DNA of 64,000 bases from Coffea arabica (taxonomy: Eukaryota; Streptophyta; Magnoliopsida; Gentianales; Rubiaceae). The stretch spans positions 15,439,557 to 15,503,556 of the forward strand of contig NC_092320.1 in assembly GCF_036785885.1 (NCBI RefSeq), written 5' to 3'. Both the position numbers and the translations under genes were made by a program. Numbering within the stretch: position 1 is the first letter of the stretch; each line of letters begins with the position of its first letter. Shown here piece by piece: positions 1 through 10,750 of this stretch. Under the pieces are notes generated by a model that had not been told where the DNA came from, did no database searches, and saw nothing but the letters and a program-made list of their open reading frames with translations.

Positions 1-2
1 GG

Positions 3-2837
3 TATGTCATTACAATTAAGAAAGGCACTTGTGAAATTTATGATCCTGATAGAAGAAGTTCTATTGCAACTATCCAGATGAGTTCTAACAGATTATTTCC
101 AATAGAAATTGAAAGCATTCAATCTTGTTTGATGGCTGAGGTAAAGGACCCCTCATGGTTGTGGCATTTTCGTTATGGCCACTTAAGTTTTGGTGGACTG
201 AGGGCTCTGCAACAGAAAACCATGGTGACAGGGCTTCCGGAAATTACTGTTCCCTCCCTAGTTTGTGAAGACTGTGTTGTCAGCAAACAACACCGTTCTC
301 AGTTTCCCAAAGGAAAGTCCTGGAGAGCAAAGGATGTGTTAGAGCTGGTGCATTCAGATATTTGTGGCCCAATAAACCCATCGTCTAATGGAGGTAAAAG
401 ATACTTAATTACCTTCATTGATGATTTTTCACGGAAAACATGGGTTTATTTTTTACAGGAAAAATCAGAAGCTCTGACTATGTTTACAAGGTTCAAAGCT
501 TTTGTGGAAAATGAAGCAGGCAAGACTATTAAGTCTCTTCGAACAGATCGGGGTGGCGAGTATTGCTCAAAAGAATTTGAAGGTTTTTGCATGCAACATG
601 GCATTCGAAGAGAACTTACAGCTGCATATACACCACAACAAAATGGTGTATCGGAGCGGAAGAACAGAACAATTCTTAATATGGTGAGAACTCTATTAAC
701 AAGGGGAAGAGTTCCAAGGACTTTTTGGCCGGAGGCTGTAAACTGGAGTATTCATGTTTTAAACAGAAGTCCAACTTTTGCCGTTCAAAACAAGACTCCT
801 GAAGAGGCTTGGAGTGGAAGAAGACCAGCTGTAGATCACTTTAGAATCTTTGGTTGCCTTGCTTATGCCCACATCCCGGATGCGAAAAGAAAAAAACTTG
901 ATGACAAAGCTGAGAAATGCATCTTTCTTGGCGTAAGTGAATCCTCCAAAGCCTATAAATTATTCAACCCACTGACGAAGAAGATTGTGACCAGCAGGGA
1001 TGTTGTTTTTGAAGAAGAGAGCACCTGGGATTGGGATGGGCAGCAGCCTAAACAAGTCTTTTATGATGATGATGCTAAACAGGAGCAAGTTCCAGCACTT
1101 GACATGCCACAAAACTCTTCAGATACAACTCAAACAGCTACTGGAATTTCACAACCAGTTGCTGAAGTAAATGAAGAAGGAGCCCAGTCAGTTGGTCGAG
1201 TTAGAAGAAGGCCTGCTTGGATGGAAGATTATGAGGTAACTGGGTTAAGTAATCCAATTACTCAGTTTGCTTTGTTCGCAGATTGTGATCCTACAACTTT
1301 TGAGAGTGCCGTCAAAGAAGAAAAATGGCAAAAGGCAATGGACGATGAAATCAATTCAATTGAGAAGAATGACACTTGGGAGTTGTGTGATCTTCCTAAG
1401 GGACACAAAACCATTGGTGTCAAATGGGTCTTCAAGACAAAGCTAAACAAAGATGGCGGTGTTGACAAGTACAAAGCACGCCTGGTGGCAAAAGGATACA
1501 AGCAGCAGTACGGGGTTGATTATACAGAAGTATTTTCTCCAGTTGCAAGACATGACACGATCAGATTGGTGGTTGCATTAGCAGCGCAAAATTCTTGGCC
1601 TATCTTCCAGCTAGATGTCAAATCAGCATTCTTGCATGGGTATTTGGAGGAGCAGGTATTTATTGAGCAACCCCCTGGCTATATTAAAGTTGGGAATGAG
1701 AATAAAGTGTTCAGACTGAAAAAGGCTCTTTATGGACTAAAGCAAGCTCCGAGGGCTTGGTATAGTCGAATTGAGACTTATTTTCTTAAAGTTGGTTTTA
1801 TAAAATGTCCTTATGAGCATACAATGTTTGTTAAGATTGAAGATGGGGGGAAGCTTCTCATAGTTTGCCTGTATGTTGATGACCTTATATTTACTGGAAA
1901 TTGTGATACCATGTTTGGTGAATTCAAGAAATCCATGATGAATGAATTTGAAATGACTGATCTTGGTTGGATGCATTACTTTCTTGGCATAGAAGTAATG
2001 CAATCAGATGATGGAATTGTCTTATCTCAAACGAAATATGTGGGAGAAATTTTGAATAGATTTCATATGAAGGATTGCAATTCCGTAAGTACTCCAATTG
2101 AATGTGGCATGAAGCTACACAAAGATCATGATGGAAAGAAGGTTGATAGCACACTCTACAAGCAAATTGTGGGCAGTTTAATGTATCTTACTGCAACAAG
2201 GCCAGATATAATGTACTCTGTGAGTTTAATCAGCAGATATATGGAAAGTCCCACGGAGTTGCATTTGTTAGCTGCCAAGAGAATCCTTCGTTATTTACAA
2301 GGAACTCGAAACCTGGGGATATGCTACAAGAAGGGTGAAAAATCTAACTTGGTGGGTTATACTGATAGTGATTATGCAGGAGATCAAGATGATGGAAGGA
2401 GTACTTCTGGCTATGTTTTTATGCTTGGAACAGGTGCAATCTCCTGGTCATCAAAGAAGCAATCAATTGTCACCTTATCCAGTACAGAAGCTGAATTTGT
2501 TGCAGCTACGGCTTGTGCTTGCCAAGCCATATGGCTGAGAAGAATACTTGAGGAATTGCAGTTCAAGCAATGTGGAGCTACTATAATACTATGTGATAAC
2601 AGCTCTACAATCAAGTTATCAAAGAATCCAGTGCTCTACGGAAGAAGCAAGCACATTGATGTGAAGCTTTACTTTTTGAGAGATCTTTGCAAAGATGGAA
2701 CTGTTGATTTGATACATTGTAAGAGTGAAGACCAAGTTGCTGATATATTCACCAAGGCGCTCAAGAGAGAATCGTTTGTGAAACTCAGAGGATTACTAGG
2801 TCTCTGCAACCTAGGTTCAGTCAAGGTTGTAAACTGA
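3..2837 (+). CDS. Ty1/copia retrotransposon polyprotein, 3' part (GAG-pre-integrase, integrase, reverse transcriptase, RNase H)
   Basis: The frame is already open at base 3 (YVITIKKGTCEIYDP...) and runs without a stop to 2837, so the protein continues upstream of the window; the first internal Met is at 78. Numbering from that Met, a GAG-pre-integrase segment (WLWHFRYGHLSFGG, about residues 27-40) with a CxxC pair is followed by an integrase core whose catalytic triad is visible as D94 (HSDICGP), D157 (RTDRGGE) and E193 (SERKN), giving D,D35E spacing. The copia reverse transcriptase follows (LDVKSAFLHGYLEEQ; catalytic YVDD at about 599-602), then RNase H (GYTDSDYAGD, LSSTEAEF). The integrase-RT order defines Ty1/copia. 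No frameshift or stop is present in 945 codons, which suggests a fairly recent insertion. The gag region, protease and 5' LTR lie outside the window. Confidence 0.97.
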   Translation, partial: YVITIKKGTCEIYDPDRRSSIATIQMSSNRLFPIEIESIQSCLMAEVKDPSWLWHFRYGHLSFGGLRALQQKTMVTGLPEITVPSLVCEDCVVSKQHRSQFPKGKSWRAKDVLELVHSDICGPINPSSNGGKRYLITFIDDFSRKTWVYFLQEKSEALTMFTRFKAFVENEAGKTIKSLRTDRGGEYCSKEFEGFCMQHGIRRELTAAYTPQQNGVSERKNRTILNMVRTLLTRGRVPRTFWPEAVNWSIHVLNRSPTFAVQNKTPEEAWSGRRPAVDHFRIFGCLAYAHIPDAKRKKLDDKAEKCIFLGVSESSKAYKLFNPLTKKIVTSRDVVFEEESTWDWDGQQPKQVFYDDDAKQEQVPALDMPQNSSDTTQTATGISQPVAEVNEEGAQSVGRVRRRPAWMEDYEVTGLSNPITQFALFADCDPTTFESAVKEEKWQKAMDDEINSIEKNDTWELCDLPKGHKTIGVKWVFKTKLNKDGGVDKYKARLVAKGYKQQYGVDYTEVFSPVARHDTIRLVVALAAQNSWPIFQLDVKSAFLHGYLEEQVFIEQPPGYIKVGNENKVFRLKKALYGLKQAPRAWYSRIETYFLKVGFIKCPYEHTMFVKIEDGGKLLIVCLYVDDLIFTGNCDTMFGEFKKSMMNEFEMTDLGWMHYFLGIEVMQSDDGIVLSQTKYVGEILNRFHMKDCNSVSTPIECGMKLHKDHDGKKVDSTLYKQIVGSLMYLTATRPDIMYSVSLISRYMESPTELHLLAAKRILRYLQGTRNLGICYKKGEKSNLVGYTDSDYAGDQDDGRSTSGYVFMLGTGAISWSSKKQSIVTLSSTEAEFVAATACACQAIWLRRILEELQFKQCGATIILCDNSSTIKLSKNPVLYGRSKHIDVKLYFLRDLCKDGTVDLIHCKSEDQVADIFTKALKRESFVKLRGLLGLCNLGSVKVVN

Positions 2838-2856
2838 TGTTTACTAACATCAGTTT

Positions 2857-2866
2857 AAGGGAGGGA
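2857..2866 (+). other. Polypurine tract of the copia element
   Basis: AAGGGAGGGA, 20 bases after the pol stop and directly before a TGTTGAAAC start typical of an LTR. This is the expected plus-strand priming site. Confidence 0.8.
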
Positions 2867-2867
2867 T

Positions 2868-3168
2868 TGTTGAAACTTTTACTTATGTTGTTGTTTAACT
2901 TGTTTTTCAAATGGAGTCATTCATTTAGTGGCCTAGAGTTTAGGAATCTGCTGTACGTTAGAGTCTTTCAGTTATGACTTAGTCAGCAGAGTTAGTGGCT
3001 TAGTGGTCTAGTCTTTAGGAGTGGTGGGGTTGTGGAGAAGGTGCCAGATATGGGACCTGATCTTAAGGGATTTCAGTTGTGTGTTTTGCCTATTTAAAGG
3101 CTCCAAAGCTTATGATTAAATACGACTTTTTGGCCACAGACTACTGTTATCTTTGCTATTTCTTATCA
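2868..3168 (+). mobile_element. 3' LTR of the copia element (right end uncertain)
   Basis: It begins TGTTGAAAC just after the polypurine tract. It contains a TATA-like TATTTAAA near 3090 and an ATTAAA polyadenylation-type signal near 3115, as expected for U3 and R. A CA dinucleotide suitable as the LTR end occurs at 3168 (TTCTTATCACA), but the end could lie further right, up to about 3290. Without the 5' LTR in the window the right boundary and the 5-bp target duplication cannot be fixed. Confidence 0.6.
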
Positions 3169-4019
3169 CAAACAGACCCTAAGAGTCAGTCATTCTCACG
3201 TGACATTGTGGCTGAGCAGGAAGGACAAGGAAGGAGAATCTAAAAATTTCTCTTCTGGGTAAAGAATATTTCTCAAACGCATTGATGTTTAGTTTGGGTT
3301 TTGTCATTTGCATTAGGCCTATGAGTTGGTCTTGTGGACGGGAACATAGTTCATACTGTTTTTCTATGGCAATTTAGCATCAATCTAAAAGAACATGGAA
3401 GAAAGTTTGCATCATTACCTTCATACAAACAGGTTCATATGAATTTGTTCATAGACATGAACATGTCTATAAAGATACAAGTCAACTATCAACATTGTTA
3501 CTATTTCTTGCACAAATTTCAGAAAAAGTTCTTCAGTCACTTTCTACGAGTTGGGAAGATGTTAATGCATGCTTTCTCTACTTTCTTTAATCATTTGATT
3601 ACAATTGTCCTATTATTCACGAAGGTCTTTCAGTATGGGTTACAATTGTCCCGTTCAAATTCCCTGATGATGTCCATTGTATGTATTGTATCTGGGTTGG
3701 CGCATGTATTTCTGTTGCTGCAATGCTAGATGCATCCCATGATAGCATGAAGAGCTCGTCAGAGTTCCTCCATTTTCATCAAAACATTTAAGGGCGTTCG
3801 CTGATGCTTTCGATGTGGCAGAGAGGATTGGACCAATCCAATTTGGTGAAAATATATCGTGGAACAATTCAGGTTGGCACAAATTCTAGAAATGTAGCAG
3901 TGAAGTGTGAATGAGGATTTTAGGTTATTCAGATGATCGTCGCATGCCTCGCATATTTATCAAGGTATCTCCTTGAATACAGATGCCTCGTATATTTGTC
4001 AGCTTGGTGTTCTACTACC

Positions 4020-4832
4020 CAGTGGCGTAGCCACGTGCAAGCAAGTGGGGTCAATTAACTTCGAAAAATTAGTTTTTAGACTTGGATAATTTAGAAAATT
4101 TTAAAGGTACATCTTATTTGACCCCACTAAATGTTATCAAATTCTCTTTTTTTATATAATTGAAATTTCATAATTCTTACCATCACAATAATTTTGAATT
4201 TATTTCAAGCTTTTTTATGGAAGTTTAGTTCAAGAATAAATTCATCCAAAGTTTTCAAAAACATGGGGTGAATTTTCTTGGACAAAGTGAGAAAACCAAT
4301 TTTTCAAACTTCAAAGTTTCTAAACAAGGTTTGGATAGCCATTATTTGACTCCAAATTATTTGCTTGCATCACAAACACAATTTCCAACACACCTTTTTA
4401 TCTTCTCAATCACATTTTTATCTCACATACATTATATCATAAAAAATGCTATAATAATTATTTCAAATAATCTCCTATCCAAACACAAGAAATTTTCCAG
4501 TGGACTGTAAATTTTTTATTTATAATACGAAATTAAGTTATTATGATTTTTATTTATAACACGGTAAAGATAAATTTCTTAAAAGAACTCGTAGAAGATC
4601 AAATTGATAGTGATTCACAAATTATTTTTAAAAAATCAAGAGGTTCATTTAGTTACATTGAAAAAGATGTATTTAACAAAATTGATAATGAATTGATTTT
4701 GCAATGTTTTAAAAAAAATGAGTACAATTTTAACCTGTGTGTGTAACATTAGTAGTTTTTTTAAAAAAAAAAATAAGTTTTACTGTATTAAAATTTGACC
4801 CCACTTAATATGGGGTCTTAGCTCCGCCCCTA
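4020..4832 (+). mobile_element. Old non-autonomous hAT-like element inside the kinase relic
   Basis: The left end CAGTGGCGTAGCCACG and the inverted right end TAGGGGCGGAGCTAAG are imperfect terminal inverted repeats of the CAG(T/G)GGCGGAGC type common in plant hAT elements; subterminal GTGGGGTCAA and TTGACCCCAC also pair. Flanking 8-mers CTACTACC (4012-4019) and CTTAGACC (4833-4840) match at 5 of 8 positions, as for a decayed 8-bp duplication. A short frame at 4543-4746 contains FSYIEKDVFNKIDNELILQC, which resembles the very C-terminal tail of plant hAT transposases of the zinc-finger MYM-type/DUF4371 class. This looks like an internal-deletion derivative keeping only the transposase tail. Confidence 0.7.
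4329..4484. mobile_element. MITE nested in the hAT-like element
   Basis: Ends GTTTGGATAG and CTATCCAAAC are perfect 10-bp inverted repeats, extended by ATTATTTG/CAAATAAT further in. ACAAG occurs on both outer flanks and may be the target duplication. The same GTTTGGAT...ATTATTT family appears repeatedly in the window (8.8, 9.0 and 16.6-16.8 kb). Confidence 0.65.
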
Positions 4833-5341
4833 CTTAGACCGGTTTCATTTCATTTTATCAGTTTGTTTTGTAGGAAGAAGAAGGTTCCTGAAGGATGAAA
4901 CTACTGCTTCTCATCCTAGTTTGGTGAATGCGACTGGTACATATTGTGAAGAAGAAGTGAAGTGCATTGTCTATGAACATGATGACTAATAGTAACTCAA
5001 ATCTGCGCCAACTTTTTAAAGAAAGATGTGTGAAGCAAAATATTGAGGATAAAAAGTTCGAAATCAAAGAAGGGCATTATTTCGCTTTGTTGCATGGAGT
5101 ATCTTGATACCATTAATTCAGGGGACTTTGATCCAATTAAATTGCATCTGTCATGAATTCAGATGATTTTAGTTGGCTTCAGAGGGTGAATGTTGCCCTC
5201 GAGTTAGCCCACCTCCTTGAATTCCTACACAGACAAGAACAGCCTTATGTGGTACTGAACCTTGACCCACAGCATCTAATGCTTGATCATGCGGGTAGTT
5301 GTGTTTACGGCATTCCTGGACATGAAACATCATCATTTTAA

Positions 5342-8300
5342 AATACGATTGATGCTGTCTTCTGCTCATTATCTTGGTACTTGAATCTAATCTTATGTGG
5401 ATGAGTCATTTTCATGATTCTGCTTCGTGATCCTTGTTAGCCTTCACCGCCTAACTATAGATTGTGACTTTAGCATGCTATTATCTACAGTAATAGAACA
5501 AAAAAATATGATGGTATATTGCTTGCTTCACAGCACTAACTAATCATTTGCTCGACAACTCTTTAGCTGTTTGGAAAAACTGCAGCGACATTTGAAGGAA
5601 GAAGATAGGAGCGAGGAAAAAGGAATTACAGTCTTTCTAACTTTTATATCCTCCGACTCTTTGCAATGAAAAGTGCATTTGACAGGTTATAAGATCCTTT
5701 TCTTGAAAGTACCTTAGTTGGACCTTAAAAAAAATGCTGTCAGGACTCAGAAACCTTTCTCTAACCACGACCAGTTCATTTTTTACTGAGAAAGATACAC
5801 AGATTTTACCACTAGGGTCCTAAGTTCGAAGGATTTCTAGTGAACTCAAAAGGGAACAACAGATTCTGAGTACAATATGCTAAAAACATACTGCTAGCTA
5901 ACGTGCAATTATTTTAGGAGAGGTCCCCCGCGCCCCAGCCGTGAGGTCCACCCATATGGTGCCATTCTTGTTGGGATTATAGCCGAAAAGATTATTGGGA
6001 AGTAAGATTTTGGCAAGATGGTTCGTCCATTAGCTCATTGGGGCCAAGGAGTCGTACAAAACTGACTCTTCCCTTGTCCGCAGCGGCAATGGGATATCAT
6101 ATGCTTCGGATGCAGCTTCTTTTTAAGTGATTTGTGCGTGGAATTTTGTGGAGTGGACCGTCCGACTATGGTAAATTTTTCCTGTACAATTTCCATGGCA
6201 GAAAGGTCTCCTTTGAGCACGCTGCAGATGCCCATGGATCAAAATAAATTCTTCTTATGCTTCTAAATTAGGCCTATATTCCAGAAAATTACGAGCAATT
6301 AAATCTGACATTATACTAACCAACTATATATGTACAGCATAACTTCCCCTCAAGCTTCAAGTGTACCCTTTTACCCTTTTTTTTATGAAAAAAGGGGGAT
6401 TCGAGTGCTGGTTTTTGTTTCTGTTCGAATATTCCGAGCCTCAAGAGCACAAAGGTAAATAAAAGGTAGGAGAAATAATTAGAGGTTCCCTGGACCATCT
6501 CGCTGTGAAAATGGTATCTATCCTTTATTTGTGACTAAAATGGATGTTGAATGGATTCATTCCAGACCAATTTTCCATGATTACAAAAGAGGAAAAAAAG
6601 GCAACGGTGCCATCAACAAATTATGCTTGCTTGACTGCGAATATAGGTATCATCCGTTAAATAAACTAATCCCCCTTATCTATTGAGCGAGTCAAGAGCA
6701 GCTAGAGTAATTAACAAAGATTTTGGGCCTTTCATTCCACTCACCGCTAATAGAATCTGAGATTGAAGTCCGTTTCTTAACGCGTATCAAAATAACCATT
6801 TTTTCTTCTGTAAGTGCAAAAACTTGAATTCAAATCTCCTACTTGTAATCCCACCTGTCTTTTCATCAAACCCAACCCGTCCCTCCCCTCATCAGAATTA
6901 ACCAACCTTGACCCATCCACACACATAACTCAGACTTCGGCTTCATAGAGTTTCTGTTCTACCAGCCAATGCTCCAACTCACTTGGAAATTGGCATTGGG
7001 TTTGGCCCTGTTGTCTGGTCAGCCCGAATCATGTACATGTACGAGAGGGAGCGTTTAACATCATCATCTTTTATCTCAAAAAAAATGAGTTCCGAATGTA
7101 GATAGGATAGCAAAGCAATTATCATCTGAACCAATCTTTCCCCGGACTGCAAACGCAGCTCATCATAACTCCTGTGAACTGCTTGGTTCTTGGCAAGGAA
7201 GCAGGGGGGTGGGGGCTGCGCTTTTACTGCCTTGATTGTTAGATGGATTTGTTCCTTTAAGCCCCCCCGACCCCAATAATTGCATGTAGTTTGGTTTACT
7301 TTGCAGGTACCACTGCCAGAAAGTCCCGTCCCTTTCAGGATTTGGTATGGGAGCATGGACCAAACTTCTGTATAACAAGCTATATGCAGGAACTGCAACA
7401 ACACAAAAGTGGCTGTCAGAAATTTCTGATGGGTCCGTGTTAACCCACATGCGGCCGATCTTGTCACGATGACTCAGAGATACATTGAAATGGTTCAGAC
7501 TTACACGTTCGAGTACTGGTTTGGATTTTAGCTTAAAACTTTAAGGCCTTCTGGATGGATGGGGTGATTTTCCTCTCTTTCCCAAAATACTTGGCCCATG
7601 TAAATTTGTTAAAGCATGTTCTAACCCCAAGAAACATGCCAATTATTGAAAATACTTGCTAAAGCATCCATTTTTGAGCTATAAACATTAGAAATTCTGC
7701 ATTTTAATATTCAGTCTTTAGTGCATGCTAAGGGCCGTATAGATCTGTAAGTACCCCTAATGAAAGAGCATGTATTGAAATGTTCACAATTAGGGCTAAG
7801 TTTATTAAATGAAAAAAAAAAAGAAAAAAGACTAACAAATTGAAGAAAGACCAGTATCTGGCATACGGGTTTTTTTAAGAGCACTCGTTAATACACCTAA
7901 TATTCATCTAACTTACTATATATATATATATACATAATAATTATTATTATTCTTTCTTATATTTATATACTTTTCATATTTAATCTCATCTACTCTCTTT
8001 TATATTTATTTATTTTTTTACTTTTAAAAATATAATACCCAAAATATATCTTAACGAGAGTCTCTCATAGGAGAGGCAGTTAGACAAACAGCTCATAGAA
8101 TTAGGTAGGCAGGCTGCCGCCCTTAAGTATGGTTAGTGCAGGTGCAAGTGACAATTAGTCTGGGAGTGAATCTAGAGGAATTTGCCTAGCCACAAATGTA
8201 TTTTTCTTCCTTTTTGTCTTATACATATGTACTGTGACCCGAAGAGCATGGTCCCGAACATAACTGCGTCAAAAACACGTGTATCATCTCCATTGAAGGA

Positions 8301-8699
8301 AACGAAGGAGCCAAGAATATGTCCCTCAGCATGGTCACAAAATCATTTGGAAAATGAACGGATGGTGCAGAAAAAAACAAATAGGCCTCACCAAATGGGC
8401 ATTATGAATGGGTCCACCAATTTGTAACTAAGCCCATTTTTAACGCCGTAAGAAAACCAACTCCCGCTGTTCCTTCATTGTTTATCAAAGTACACTCATT
8501 AGTACTGCAATTTCTGATAAGAAGAGTGGACGTCACGAGGTAGGGTATACTTTGGTTATCATAAATCATTTACAAGTGTTCTTACATATTATCTATCTAT
8601 CAATATAATTTTTATATTCGGCAACTGTTTAGTGATTGATCGAAATCGAATTCATCGATCAATCACTGGCAGCAGAATTCAAACGTACAACTTTTTTTT
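5342..8699. other. Intergenic, no supported gene
   Basis: Mostly AT-rich DNA. A less AT-rich stretch at 5900-7500 contains a 162-codon minus-strand frame (6979-7467) overlapped by a 95-codon frame in another register. Neither shows a recognisable domain or convincing splice structure, so I leave them uncalled. A short (TA)n run lies near 7917-7931. Confidence 0.6.
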
Positions 8700-9075
8700 C
8701 TTTTTTTTTTTACAGAGAAAGTGGTACGTCCTTACGAGTATAATCAACTTATGTTGGTGCAGAGGTTTCCACTAGTACTGAACTGAGTGTGTTTGGATTG
8801 TAAATTATTTAAGATAATTTTTTGAAAAAAGTACTGTAACACTTTTTTGATATGATGTATGTGAGGTAAAGGTATTGTAACACTTTTTTTTTTTTTTTTA
8901 CAGAGAAAGAGGTACGTCTTTACGAGTATAATCAACTTATGTTGGTGTAGAGGTTTCCACTAGTATTGAGTGTGTTTGAATTGTAAATTATTTGAGATAA
9001 TTTTGTGAAAAAAGTACTGTAGCATTTTTTTGATATGATGTATTTGAGATAAAAAGATAATTAAAAAATGTGTTG
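8700..9075. repeat. About 188-bp tandem duplication containing a GTTTGGATTG-type MITE segment
   Basis: The block starting with a T-run and TACAGAGAAAG at 8711 recurs at 8899, including the stretch GAGTATAATCAACTTATG. The offset is 188 bases with scattered substitutions and small indels. Both copies run into the same TGTTTGGATTG...TACTGTA(A/G)CA sequence. Confidence 0.8.
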
Positions 9076-9140
9076 ATAATGTCTTTTATGATTTGAAAAA
9101 AAAAATGTGTGCGTAAATAAAGTGAAATAACTGACAATCT

Positions 9141-9296
9141 AAGGTTGTGTTTGGATTGCATTTTCCGTCATTTTTCATGGAAAAATTACTGTAGCGATTT
9201 GATATATGTGAGGGAAAAAGATAATAGGGAAATGTGATCACGGAAAACGATAATATTTTCCGACGAAAACCTTCAATCCAAGCAAAGCCTAAACCT
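9141..9296 (+). mobile_element. Tourist/PIF-Harbinger-type MITE, copy 1
   Basis: Starts GGTTGTGTTTGGATTGCA and ends with the inverse TTCAATCCAAGCAAAGCC. CTAA flanks both sides, consistent with a TAA/TTA target duplication. A second copy lies inverted at 10042-10196. Confidence 0.7.
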
Positions 9297-10041
9297 TTCT
9301 GGGACGCTCCAAGTTGACAATGTATCGGCTTTAACTTTTCATACAGCCAGCAGGTAACTCTTTGGATTTTGATTGCCAGTTAAGACTATCATCATGACTA
9401 CGTTTAACCTACGCTTGGGAAATTCATTAGCGAACAAGTTAGAGCTTAATCATGGATTTGATCTCGTATCTGTACGCATTAGGGTTTCACAGATCTTACT
9501 CATCAAGTTGAAAAAGGAAGACGCGTTCTTGGAACTTTGAAAGGCATAACTATTTTTTAGTAACAAATAGATTATAAATAATTGAGTCACAAATAAACAA
9601 TTAAGTTCACATTCTTGGAAGTCACATATTCGAAAGGCGCAATAGATTTCGAAGAATCTCAACAAAGACAAAAAGATTTGAGTATATCTATCTTCTTCTC
9701 GAAGTAAATAATTGAGTGACCTTTTGAATTTCTTGCAATAAAAAAAAAAAAAGGCATATAGGAGGAGTATTGCTCGTTATTGACAACTTATCTATACAAG
9801 ACTAAACTTCTAGAACATCCATATCAAAAGTTGGAAGTGACACTCTAAACTCATTTCAACATGCCTTTTAGTTTTAAAAAGGCTAATATAAAATTAACAA
9901 TACAATATCCACATGTATAAAATTCAAGAGACAAATCTCTTAATATAGTGCATGTCTTTTTCTAGGGCCATGCCATAATAAATTGTTGCAATGTTTGTAA
10001 TTTGAAGTAATTTTCACCTAACAATAGTTTGAGCGGAAGTT

Positions 10042-10196
10042 TTAGGCCATGCTTGGATTGCTTGTTTCTGTCGAAAAATATTATCGTTGTTCGTGATCAC
10101 ATTTCCCTATCACCTTTTTTCCCTCACATATATCAAATCGCTACAGTAATTTTTTCATGAAAAATGACGGAAAATACAATCCAAACACAACCTTAG
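10042..10196 (-). mobile_element. Tourist/PIF-Harbinger-type MITE, copy 2 (inverted)
   Basis: Reverse complement of the 9141-9296 element, including the shared internal GATCACATTTCCCTAT segment and the TACAATCCAAACACAACC end. It is flanked by TTAG on both sides, in keeping with a TTA target duplication. Confidence 0.7.
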
Positions 10197-10504
10197 ATTT
10201 TTGGTTTTGTTGTCAAAGAAGTTATAATAATGTAATTACATAGTAAACTTAGTAAATCGTGTTAATATGCTCTTAAACGGCTTGATAGTCAAACTTTCTT
10301 CTTCTTATGTACAATGATTTTTGTGTAATAATTGTATATAACAATGTGAAACGTGCAAGGCCACATGCCAACAAGGCGGACAAAACAAGTCAATTAAATA
10401 AGAAAGAAGGAATGGAAGTTTGTTGTCTCAATGTGTACGAATGGACTGTTTCTATGAAAAAGATCATATATTTTCGAAATCTACTGTCAGTGTAAATATA
10501 TCTC

Positions 10505-10750
10505 AGCCACTGGGCCATTGGTTCGGTGGCCACCAGGAAGGGATTTAAGTCCCTTCTTGGGCTGTTGGTGAGGGTTCAAACTTCATCAGTGGCGAAAAAA
10601 ATTTAAGAGTTGTGCCATAACAGCACTCCCTTGGTCTAGTTAGGTCTGTATACCCACTAGCCCCCTTCCACAGCCTCCTTAGGCTCCCCTCCCCCTAGAT
10701 TAGGATAGAATATGTTATACAAATGTATCGTTGCCGACAAAAAAAAAAAG
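10505..10750 (+). mobile_element. tRNA-derived SINE with intact target-site duplication
   Basis: Flanked by identical 13-mers GTAAATATATCTC at 10492-10504 and 10751-10763. It ends in GTTGCCGAC followed by a run of A with GG. An A-box-like TGGTTCGGTGG (10519-10529) and a B-box-like GGTTCAAACTT (10573-10583) lie about 54 bases apart near the 5' end, as in RNA polymerase III-transcribed SINEs. Length is 246 bp. It has no coding capacity, so it was mobilised by a LINE's reverse transcriptase in trans. The perfect duplication implies a recent insertion. Confidence 0.85.

Larger units (their letters stand above)
3780..5341 (+). pseudogene. Degraded protein-kinase (receptor-like kinase type) gene relic
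   Basis: Three kinase pieces lie in order on the plus strand. Around 3795-3845 the text reads FADAFDVAERIGPIQFG, then, after a one-base frameshift, RGTIQVGTNSRNVAVKCE (glycine loop and VAVK lysine, subdomains I-II), ending in a stop. Around 4895-4985 it reads HPSLVNATGTYCEEEVKCIVYEH (subdomains III-V). At 5153-5341 it reads LQRVNVALELAHLLEFLHRQ followed by LNLDPQHLMLD at the catalytic-loop position, then stops before a DFG/APE region. Stops, frame changes and a missing C-lobe make it non-functional. The part between pieces one and two is occupied by a hAT-like element. The catalytic loop lacks HRD, so the parent may already have been a pseudokinase. The exact subfamily is not recognisable. 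Confidence 0.65.
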
